From Xanthomonas hydrangeae (GTDB taxonomy: Bacteria > Pseudomonadota > Gammaproteobacteria > Xanthomonadales > Xanthomonadaceae), in assembly GCA_905142475.1 (NCBI GenBank), contig LR990730.1, forward strand, positions 2,852,001 through 2,916,000: DNA of 64,000 nt, in the 5' to 3' direction. Both the position numbers and the translations under genes were made by a program. Position 1 is the stretch's first letter, and every line of letters begins with the position of its first letter. Positions 56,873 through 64,000 of the stretch are shown here, piece by piece. Below the pieces are notes generated by a model that was given only the letters and a program-made list of their open reading frames with translations, had not been told where the DNA came from and did not search any database.

Positions 56873-58873
56873 ATGAGCATGGACCTGCAACGTTTCCACG
56901 CCACCTTTTTCGAGGAAAGCCGTGAAGGGCTCGACGCGATGGAGGCCGGGCTGCTGTCCCTTGAAGAGGGCAACCGCGACCCGGAAATCATCAACTCGGT
57001 GTTCCGCGCCGCGCACTCGATCAAGGGTGGCGCTGCCACTTTCGGTTTCGAGGCCGTCGCCGGCCTGACCCACGTGCTTGAGACGCTGCTGGACGAACTG
57101 CGCTCCAACAAGCGCCAGCTCGCACCCAATGCGGTCGATGCCATGCTCGGCTCGGTCGACGTGCTGCGCGCCCTGCTGCGCGAAGCCGAACACGGCACCC
57201 CGGCCGACCCGGCTGCGGTCAAGGCCGTGCACACCCGCTTGAACGCGGTGCTGGCTGGCGAAGCCCCGGTAGCTGCAGTCGTTGCCAAGCCGAAGGAAGA
57301 AGAACCCGAAGCCTGGCACATCGGCTTTACCCCGGCGCCGTCGCTGTTCATGAGCGGCAACGACCCGCTGCGCATCATCCGCGAGCTCGAGCACCTGGGC
57401 CCGCTGCAGATTGCCGCACGTCTGGAGCGCATGCCGGGCTTTGAAAACATCGACCCGCTGGAAGCCTATCTGGCCTGGGATCTGGGCCTGATCGGCAAGA
57501 TTCCGCGCAGCAAGATCGAAGATACCTTTGCCTGGGTGGTGGACGATTGCGAGCTGGATATCCGCCCGATGGCCGTGCCCGGCCCGCCGCCGAGCCTGGC
57601 GGTCGACGCGGCTGACACTGCCGCCGTCGCGGTTGCACCAACGGCCGCTGCAGAACCTGCCGCCGCCGTTGCCACGCCTGCCAAGGCCGCCGCGGCCGAA
57701 GCCGAAAGCTCCATCCGCGTCAGCGTCGACAAGGTCGATGCCCTGATCAACCTGGTCGGCGAACTGGTCATTACGCAGGCCATGCTCAAGCAGGTCTCCA
57801 CCGGCCTGGACCCGGCGCATGCCGAACAGTTGTTTGCCGGTCTGGATCTGCTCGAGCGCAACACCCGCGATCTGCAGGAAGCGGTCATCGGGGTGCGCAT
57901 GCTGCCCGTCGATGCGGTGTTCCGCCGCTTCCCGCGTCTGGTGCGCGACCTCTCCAGCCGCCTCGGCAAGCAGGTGCGTCTGCGCACGATTGGCGAAAGC
58001 ACGGAACTGGACAAGGGCTTGATCGAAAAAATTGCCGATCCGTTGGTGCACCTGGTGCGCAACTCGATCGACCATGGTCTGGAAATGCCCGATGCGCGCC
58101 GCGCCTCCGGCAAGGACGAGACCGGCACCATCACCCTGGCTGCATCGCACCAGGGCGGTCACATCGTGATCGAAGTCAGCGACGACGGCCGTGGCCTCAA
58201 TCGCGCCAAGATCCTGGAAAAAGCGGCCGAACGCGGCATTGCCGTGCCGGACAACCCGACCGATGCGCAGGTGTGGGATCTGATCTTCGCACCGGGCTTC
58301 TCCACCGCTGACGCAGTGACCGATCTCTCCGGTCGTGGCGTGGGCATGGACGTGGTCCGCCGCAACATCCAGGGCCTGGGTGGCGAAGTGCAGCTGGAAA
58401 GCAGCGCCGGTAGCGGTACCCGCGTGCTGATCCGTCTGCCGCTGACCCTGGCCATCCTGGACGGCATGACCGTATCGGTCGCCGGCGAAACCCTGATCCT
58501 GCCGCTGTCCTACGTGCTCGAAGCGCTGCAGCCGGCGCCGGAAGATGTCCGCTCGATGGCCGGCGACGGCCGGGTGCTGCGGGTGCGTGGCGAATATCTG
58601 CCGATCCTGTCGCTCACCGATTACTACGGTTTCGGCGGGCAACAGTCCTCCAAGGAATCGCTGGTGGTGGTGGTCGAAGGCGACGGCCAGAAGATCGCGC
58701 TGGAAGTGGACGAATTGCTTGGCCAGCAGCAGGTCGTGGTCAAGAACATCGAAAACAACTATCGCCGTATCCCGGGCGTCTCCGGCGCCACCATCCTGGG
58801 CGATGGCCGGGTCTCGCTGATCGTGGACATCGGTGGCCTGGTGCGCTCACTGCGCGTACCGCAAGCCGCCTGA
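56873..58873 (+). CDS. cheA: chemotaxis histidine kinase CheA, second copy with middle domain
   Basis: This 666-residue protein has an HPt domain with H48 (FRAAHSIKGG). A middle domain (about 140-235, with AWHIGFTPAPSLF and AWVVDDCELDI) probably binds the response regulator. Dimerization (VDALINLVGELVITQAML), ATP-binding (HLVRNSIDHGLE, DDGRGLN, GRGVGMDVV) and CheW-like domains follow. It has the full set of domains, unlike the CheA at 40493, and is probably the main kinase for the MCPs downstream. The ATG has no strong ribosome site but is 33 bp from cheY. Confidence 0.93.
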   Translation: MSMDLQRFHATFFEESREGLDAMEAGLLSLEEGNRDPEIINSVFRAAHSIKGGAATFGFEAVAGLTHVLETLLDELRSNKRQLAPNAVDAMLGSVDVLRALLREAEHGTPADPAAVKAVHTRLNAVLAGEAPVAAVVAKPKEEEPEAWHIGFTPAPSLFMSGNDPLRIIRELEHLGPLQIAARLERMPGFENIDPLEAYLAWDLGLIGKIPRSKIEDTFAWVVDDCELDIRPMAVPGPPPSLAVDAADTAAVAVAPTAAAEPAAAVATPAKAAAAEAESSIRVSVDKVDALINLVGELVITQAMLKQVSTGLDPAHAEQLFAGLDLLERNTRDLQEAVIGVRMLPVDAVFRRFPRLVRDLSSRLGKQVRLRTIGESTELDKGLIEKIADPLVHLVRNSIDHGLEMPDARRASGKDETGTITLAASHQGGHIVIEVSDDGRGLNRAKILEKAAERGIAVPDNPTDAQVWDLIFAPGFSTADAVTDLSGRGVGMDVVRRNIQGLGGEVQLESSAGSGTRVLIRLPLTLAILDGMTVSVAGETLILPLSYVLEALQPAPEDVRSMAGDGRVLRVRGEYLPILSLTDYYGFGGQQSSKESLVVVVEGDGQKIALEVDELLGQQQVVVKNIENNYRRIPGVSGATILGDGRVSLIVDIGGLVRSLRVPQAA

Positions 58874-58899
58874 CACAAGCTGTCCAAGGGTATGCAGCG

Positions 58900-58922
58900 A
58901 TGCGGCATGGACGCCGCGTAAC
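58900..58922 (+). repeat. fragment of the 135-bp palindromic repeat
   Basis: ATGCGGCATGGACGCCGCGTAA matches the inner hairpin of the elements at 11679 and 11888 (GCGGCATGGATGCCGCGTAA) with one change. The outer arms are missing. Confidence 0.6.
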
Positions 58923-59125
58923 AACGGCAACAACAGCAACATCATGGTGTGATGTTTTCCGGCGGTCTGGGGCCCGCCGGCATCTACGAACCCGCGCGGC
59001 ATGGCACGACCCGCGGTGTGTCTTGGCCCTCGGCCACGTCTGACTCAGCGACCGTCCTAGCGCGCCTGATGCATTGCCAGACGCCAACGGTGCCCATTGA
59101 TCTCTGTCAGCAAGAGATGACTCCG

Positions 59126-61417
59126 ATGAACTGGTTCCGCAATCTCGCCGTCGCACGCAAGCTGGCTGTCGCCTTTTCGTTTACCGCACTGATCACCTTG
59201 AGCCTGGGCGTGTTCGCCCTGGCACGCATGCAAGCCAATGCGCATCTGTTGCGCGAGATCGGCCATACCTGGGCACCGGCGGTGCAGCAGCTCAGCGAAA
59301 TGCGCGCGTTATTAGGCGAATTCCGCACCTACGAGCTTGCGCAACTTGCGCATGCCGACGACCCGAAGGCGGTACAGAACTACTTCGAGCGCATGGACAA
59401 GGCGCGCGGCGAAGTGGATCTGGCACAAGCCGCATACGCCAAGACCACCATGCCCGGCAAAGAAGCCGAGCTGTACGACGGGGTCAAGCAAAAGCTCGCC
59501 GACTACTACAAGGCCAACGCCGCGCTCGGCGCAGCCGTGCGTGCCGGCGATCTGGTCACGGCCAATGCGGTGTCCGACGAACAATCGCGCCCGGCGCGGC
59601 GCGACCTGTTCGCCAAGCTGGTGGAACTGACCAAGTTCAACACCGCGCATATGAATACCGAGATCGCCAGCGCCGAAGCGGCGTACCAGCGCTCGGTGCG
59701 CATCATGATTGCGGCGATGACGCTGGCGGTGTTGCTGGCCGCGTTCGCCGGCTGGTTCATTGCGCGCAGCATCGCCGGCCCGCTGGGTCGCGCCACGCGA
59801 GTGGCCGGTGCCATCGCGCAAGGCAAGCTGGATAACGCCATCCATATCGACAGCCGCGACGAGGCCGGGCAGTTGCTGCAGAGCATGCAGGGCATGCAGC
59901 GTCAGTTGCAGGCCGTGCTCGCCGCACAGTCGGAAATGGCGCAACGCCACGATGCCGGCGAGATCAGCTTCCGCATGGATCAGACCGCGTTCCCGGGCGA
60001 CTACGGCACCATGGTGCACGACACCAACAGCCTGGTCGGCGCGCATATCGCGGTCAAGATGAAGCTCGCGCAGATCATGTCGCGCTATGCGATCGGCGAT
60101 CTGAGCCAGGACATGGATCGCCTGCCAGGCGAAAAAGCCGTGCTCAGCGACACCATGGACACCGTCAAGGCCAACCTGTCGGCGATGAACAGCGAGATCA
60201 AGGTGCTCGCACAGGCCGCCGCCAATGGCGACTTCAGCGTGCGTGGCGATGCGCAGCGGTTTCAGTACGACTTCCACGCAATGGTGGACAGCCTCAATCA
60301 GCTGATGGCCACCGCCGATGCCAATCTGAGTTCGTTGTCGACATTGCTGCAGGCCATCGCCGCCGGCGATCTGACCGAGCGCATGCACGGCCAGTTCAAT
60401 GGCGTGTTCGCGCGCATGCGCGACGACGCCAACGCCACTACCGAACAATTGTCCAGCATCGTCGCGCGCATCCAGCACGCCACCAGCTCGATCGATTCGG
60501 CTGCCAGCGACATCGCGGCCGGCAATCAGGATCTGTCGCAGCGCACCGAGCAACAAGCGGCCAATCTGGAACAAACCGCCGCCTCGATGGAAGAGCTCAC
60601 CTCCACCGTGAAGCAGAACGCCGAGCACGCACGCCAGGCCAATCAACTGGCGATCGGCGCGGCGAACGTCGCCGCGCAAGGCGGCAATGTGGTGGCGCAG
60701 CTGGTCACCACCATGTCGGGCATCGAGGTGTCGTCCAAGAAGATCGCCGAGATCATCAGCGTCATCGACGGCATCGCCTTCCAGACCAATATCCTGGCCT
60801 TGAATGCCGCAGTGGAAGCGGCGCGTGCCGGCGAACAGGGGCGTGGGTTTGCGGTGGTGGCATCGGAGGTGCGCACGCTGGCGCAGCGTTCGGCCGGCGC
60901 TGCGAAGGAGATCAAGCACCTGATCGACGACTCGGTCGGCAAGGTGGCGCAGGGGGCGGCACTGGTGGATCAGGCCGGCAAGACCATGGCCGAGATCGTG
61001 TCGTCGGTGCAGCGCGTCACCGACATCATGGGCGAGATCTCCGCCGCCTCGCAGGAGCAATCGGCCGGCATCGAGCAGGTCAATCTCACTGTGACGCAGA
61101 TGGACGAAGCCACCCAGCAGAACGCCGCGCTGGTGGAAGAGGCCACCGCCGCCGCGCGTGCGATGGAAGAACAGGCCGGGCATCTCTCCGATGCGGTGTC
61201 GATCTTCAAGGTGCAGCAGGCTGCGGCGCTGCCGTCGACGCCAAGCCGCCCGGCGCCGCAGCGTGTGGCAAACGACAAGGCCGCTGTCGCCAAGCGACCG
61301 GCAACCGCGAGCACCACCACTGCCGCTGCAGCCAAGCCCCGGCGCAAGCCGGCAATGGCCGCACGTGCATCGGTCGCAGCAGCGGCCGACGGCGATTCGA
61401 GCTGGCACGAGTTCTGA
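59126..61417 (+). CDS. methyl-accepting chemotaxis protein with multiple HAMP segments
   Basis: This 763-residue receptor has TM1 (about 10-32), a four-helix-bundle-type periplasmic sensor, TM2 (about 192-214), a HAMP domain and further HAMP-like segments ([15 protein letters not shown] and [15 protein letters not shown]), then the signalling domain with the hairpin [19 protein letters not shown]. It ends SSWHEF, a good match to the xWxxF tether for CheR/CheB. I start it at ATG 59126, with AAGAGA upstream; the frame runs on to 58949. The ligand is unknown. An intrinsic terminator follows. Confidence 0.92.
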   Translation: MNWFRNLAVARKLAVAFSFTALITLSLGVFALARMQANAHLLREIGHTWAPAVQQLSEMRALLGEFRTYELAQLAHADDPKAVQNYFERMDKARGEVDLAQAAYAKTTMPGKEAELYDGVKQKLADYYKANAALGAAVRAGDLVTANAVSDEQSRPARRDLFAKLVELTKFNTAHMNTEIASAEAAYQRSVRIMIAAMTLAVLLAAFAGWFIARSIAGPLGRATRVAGAIAQGKLDNAIHIDSRDEAGQLLQSMQGMQRQLQAVLAAQSEMAQRHDAGEISFRMDQTAFPGDYGTMVHDTNSLVGAHIAVKMKLAQIMSRYAIGDLSQDMDRLPGEKAVLSDTMDTVKANLSAMNSEIKVLAQAAANGDFSVRGDAQRFQYDFHAMVDSLNQLMATADANLSSLSTLLQAIAAGDLTERMHGQFNGVFARMRDDANATTEQLSSIVARIQHATSSIDSAASDIAAGNQDLSQRTEQQAANLEQTAASMEELTSTVKQNAEHARQANQLAIGAANVAAQGGNVVAQLVTTMSGIEVSSKKIAEIISVIDGIAFQTNILALNAAVEAARAGEQGRGFAVVASEVRTLAQRSAGAAKEIKHLIDDSVGKVAQGAALVDQAGKTMAEIVSSVQRVTDIMGEISAASQEQSAGIEQVNLTVTQMDEATQQNAALVEEATAAARAMEEQAGHLSDAVSIFKVQQAAALPSTPSRPAPQRVANDKAAVAKRPATASTTTAAAAKPRRKPAMAARASVAAAADGDSSWHEF

Positions 61418-61466
61418 TTTTTCAGCACCTCGCACGGCCGCGGATCTGGCGGCCACCTCGACGAGA

Positions 61467-61494
61467 AGCCCCGGCAGCGATGCCGGGGCTTTTT
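61467..61494 (+). terminator. intrinsic terminator after the first MCP gene
   Basis: A 10-bp perfect stem (AGCCCCGGCA with TGCCGGGGCT) over a GCGA loop is followed by TTTTC. Confidence 0.9.
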
Positions 61495-61692
61495 CATTAT
61501 TGCTGCGCACCGCGCCATGCGTTGACCGGTCTGGCAGCGCCCCTTTGCTCATGCCGCACGTTTCTGCGCGCCGCGCTCGGCGATTTTGCCGCGCCCTGCT
61601 CCGCTTGCTCAGTGCTGACATTGCGCACTCAGCCGCCCGCGCGGACGTCGCGATGACCATGAACGCAAGCGCGCCAGCGAACGCCGGCCAGC

Positions 61693-61719
61693 TCAAGAAG
61701 CTCGGCGAGCGGACGCTAC
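61693..61719 (+). promoter_or_regulatory. candidate sigma-28 promoter for the second MCP gene
   Basis: TCAAGAAG-N11-GACGCTAC keeps the TCAAG core and spacing but has only five of eight bases of the -10 octamer. The predicted start is 33 bp before the ATG. Confidence 0.4.
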
Positions 61720-61758
61720 CGCTGTACCTCTTTTCCTCCCTCCCTCCCAGAGAACACC

Positions 61759-63906
61759 ATGAAATTTCTGCATTCGCTCAACGTCGGGCGACGCCTGGCA
61801 TTGGCTTTCACCTTGTTGATCGTTCTATTGGCCGGCTCCACCAGCCTGGCCTTATACGAGTTCAAGACGGTCAAGAACCAGGTCTCGATCATCATCGAAA
61901 TCAATAACCGCAAGGCGCAGCTGCTCAACCAGATGCGCGAAAGCAACATGCTCGGCGAGCGCTACATCCGCGACTTCCTGCTGGCGACGCCGCAGCAGCA
62001 GCCCGCGATCGACACAGAGCTCAAGACCAATCGCGCCCACTACGCGGAGCTGTGGGCCGCGCTCAAGCGTTTGCCGACCACCACCGAAGGCATGCGCGCG
62101 CGTCAGGTCATCGAAGACAGCCTCACCGCCGCCCGAGCCACCAATAATCGCCTGCTGGGAATGGCCCGCGACGGCGATCTGGAAGGCGCCAAACACCTGT
62201 TGAACGGTGAAGCGCAGCCGCTGCTGGAACGTCGCTCCAACGCGATTGCCGCCGCAGTGGAACTGCAGAACCAACAGAACGCTGCAGGTGCAGCGGCCAT
62301 CCTGGGCAGCGTCGCGCTGGCCAACCGCGCCTTGATCGCTTTCGGCCTGCTGTCGGCGTTCCTCGCTGCCGCACTGGCGTGGCTGATTTCGCGCAGCCTG
62401 GTGCGTCCATTGACGCAAGCCACGCAAGTGGCCGAAGCGATCGCGCACGGCAAGCTGGACAACCCGATCGGCCCGCAGCCCGGCGACGAACCCGGCCAGT
62501 TGTTGACCAGCATGCGTGGCATGCAGGAACAGCTCAAAGCCGTCTCCGCGGCGCAGCAGGACATGGCCCGCCGCCACGACAGCGGGCAGATCAGCTTCCG
62601 CATGGACGAAGCGGCGTTTCCCGGCGAATACGGCAGCATGGTGCGCGACACCAATGCACTGGTCGAATCGCATATTGCGGTGAAGATGAAGCTTGCACGG
62701 ATCATGTCGCGCTATGCGATCGGCGATCTGAGCCAGGACATGGATCGACTGCCCGGCGAAAAAGCCGTGCTCAGCGACACCATGGACGCGGTCAAACGCA
62801 ATCTTTCTGCGATGAACAGCGAAATCAAGCTGCTGGCGCAGGCCGCTGCCAATGGCGACTTCAGCGTGCGCGGCGATACGCAGCGCTTCCAGTACGACTT
62901 CCTCGCGATGGTGGAGAGCCTCAATCAGCTGATGGCCACCGCCGATGGCAATCTGGGCGCGCTGTCCAAGGTGCTGCAGGCGATTGCTGCGGGTGATCTA
63001 ACCGAGCGCATGCACGGCCAGTTCCATGGCGTGTTCGCGCAGATGCGTGACGATGCCAATGCCACCACCGAGCAGCTGTCCGGCATCGTCGGGCGCATCC
63101 AGCACGCCACCGTTTCGATCAACACCGCCGCCAGCGAAATCGCCGCCGGCAACAACGATCTGTCGCAGCGCACCGAACAACAAGCGGCCAACCTGGAAGA
63201 AACCGCTGCCTCGATGGAAGAACTTACCTCCACCGTCAGGCAGAACGCCGAAGGCGCCCGCCAGGCCAACCAATTGGCGATCGGCGCGGCCAGCGTCGCC
63301 TCGCAAGGGGGCGAGGTGGTGAACAAGGTGGTCGCCACGATGGCCGACATCGAGGCATCGTCGAAGAAGATCGCCGACATCATCAGCGTCATCGACGGCA
63401 TCGCCTTCCAGACCAACATCCTGGCCTTGAACGCCGCAGTGGAAGCGGCGCGTGCGGGCGATCAGGGCCGCGGTTTTGCCGTGGTTGCCTCGGAAGTGCG
63501 AACGCTGGCCCAGCGCTCGGCTGGCGCGGCCAAGGAGATCAAGCACCTGATCGACGATTCGGTCGGCAAGGTCGCCGAAGGCTCGCTATTGGTGAATCAG
63601 GCCGGCACCACCATGACCGAAGTGGTCGCCAGCGTGCAGCGCGTGACCGACATCATGGGCGAGATCTCCGCCGCCTCGCAGGAGCAATCCGCCGGTATCG
63701 AACAGGTCAATCTCACCGTGACGCAGATGGACGAAGCCACTCAGCAGAACGCCGCGTTGGTGGAAGAAGCCAGTGCCGCCGCGCGTGCGATGGAACAACA
63801 GGCCGGTGAGCTGTCCGATGCGGTGGCGATCTTCCAGATCCAGCCGAACGCCGCGCTGCCGTCGGCAAGTAGCGCCCCTGCCGCTCGGCGTCTGGTGGTG
63901 GTTTAA
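61759..63906 (+). CDS. methyl-accepting chemotaxis protein, paralogue of the preceding one
   Basis: This 715-residue receptor has TM1 (about 12-32), a 4HB-type sensor (about 33-185), TM2 (about 188-212), the same series of HAMP-like segments ([20 protein letters not shown] is shared with its neighbour) and the signalling hairpin [19 protein letters not shown]. The C-terminus is RRLVVV and lacks the xWxxF tether found in its neighbour. From the first HAMP on, the two are nearly the same, while the sensor parts differ. The ligand is unknown. Confidence 0.92.
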   Translation: MKFLHSLNVGRRLALAFTLLIVLLAGSTSLALYEFKTVKNQVSIIIEINNRKAQLLNQMRESNMLGERYIRDFLLATPQQQPAIDTELKTNRAHYAELWAALKRLPTTTEGMRARQVIEDSLTAARATNNRLLGMARDGDLEGAKHLLNGEAQPLLERRSNAIAAAVELQNQQNAAGAAAILGSVALANRALIAFGLLSAFLAAALAWLISRSLVRPLTQATQVAEAIAHGKLDNPIGPQPGDEPGQLLTSMRGMQEQLKAVSAAQQDMARRHDSGQISFRMDEAAFPGEYGSMVRDTNALVESHIAVKMKLARIMSRYAIGDLSQDMDRLPGEKAVLSDTMDAVKRNLSAMNSEIKLLAQAAANGDFSVRGDTQRFQYDFLAMVESLNQLMATADGNLGALSKVLQAIAAGDLTERMHGQFHGVFAQMRDDANATTEQLSGIVGRIQHATVSINTAASEIAAGNNDLSQRTEQQAANLEETAASMEELTSTVRQNAEGARQANQLAIGAASVASQGGEVVNKVVATMADIEASSKKIADIISVIDGIAFQTNILALNAAVEAARAGDQGRGFAVVASEVRTLAQRSAGAAKEIKHLIDDSVGKVAEGSLLVNQAGTTMTEVVASVQRVTDIMGEISAASQEQSAGIEQVNLTVTQMDEATQQNAALVEEASAAARAMEQQAGELSDAVAIFQIQPNAALPSASSAPAARRLVVV

Positions 63907-64000
63907 GCGTCTGACGGTGCTTTGGCATCTGAAGTGGGTCTAGGCATCAGAGAGTACTTTTGCTCACGAGGCTTTAAGCGCACCAGGCTTCGCCCGTACC

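Noticed and set aside
59045-59071. Sigma-28 promoter for the first MCP gene
   Set aside because: TCAGCGAC-N11-GCCTGATG has the spacing but too few consensus bases to call.
1-64000. tRNA or rRNA genes, flagellin gene fliC, CRISPR, phage genes
   Set aside because: None recognised; flagellin must lie outside the window.

Overview
The window is chromosomal DNA of a Xanthomonas-type gammaproteobacterium (Xanthomonadaceae). The grounds are the high-GC coding sequence, the flagellar gene order fliE-R / flhBA-flhF-fleN-fliA / cheYZA, five sigma-54 promoters and several sigma-28 promoters, a TonB-dependent receptor of the Xanthomonas/Caulobacter type, and intergenic repeats of a kind I associate with xanthomonads. 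The exact species or pathovar cannot be read from the sequence alone.

Region 1 (1-7764) is a tightly overlapping cassette that is visibly AT-richer than the rest. It encodes an acyl carrier protein (5' truncated by the window), a FabH-like ketosynthase, two SDR reductases, a NeuD/PglD-type acyltransferase, a Rieske oxygenase, a second hexapeptide acyltransferase, an FkbM methyltransferase and a polysaccharide-pyruvyltransferase-family protein. It runs into a very large four-module glycosyltransferase (7761-11297) of normal high GC. Its place beside the flagellar genes suggests it builds and attaches an acylated, possibly hydroxylated and methylated sugar to flagellin.

Region 2 (11298-24019) holds a cluster of 135-bp palindromic repeats and then the basal body and export genes: fliE-F-G-H-I-J-K, fliL-M-N-O-P and fliQ-R. 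Each of the three groups starts from its own sigma-54 promoter, and the first two breaks carry intrinsic terminators.

Region 3 (24020-31925) is a c-di-GMP module inserted between fliR and flhB. It has two paralogous periplasmic-propeller GGDEF proteins and a GADEF-EAL protein, with candidate sigma-28 (FliA) promoters in front of both GGDEF genes.

Region 4 (32164-42268) contains flhB-flhA (sigma-54), flhF-fleN-fliA (sigma-54) and cheY-cheZ-cheA (a CheA without P2), closed by a strong terminator.

Region 5 (42347-48438) is a lower-GC accessory island bracketed by inverted arrays of a 13-bp sequence. It holds a beta-lactamase-family serine hydrolase, a SymE-like toxin pair with a structured leader, three genes of unknown function, and an IS3-family element that has cut off the end of a lipoprotein gene.

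Region 6 (48510-63906) starts with a TonB-dependent receptor on the minus strand. It is followed by motC-motD, a ParA-like ATPase and a repeat-bearing CheW protein (ParC/ParP type), an STAS protein, a second cheY-cheA pair, and two methyl-accepting chemotaxis proteins with several HAMP-like segments. Promoters of the FliA type in front of motC, the STAS gene and perhaps the last MCP gene place this set in the late flagellar class.
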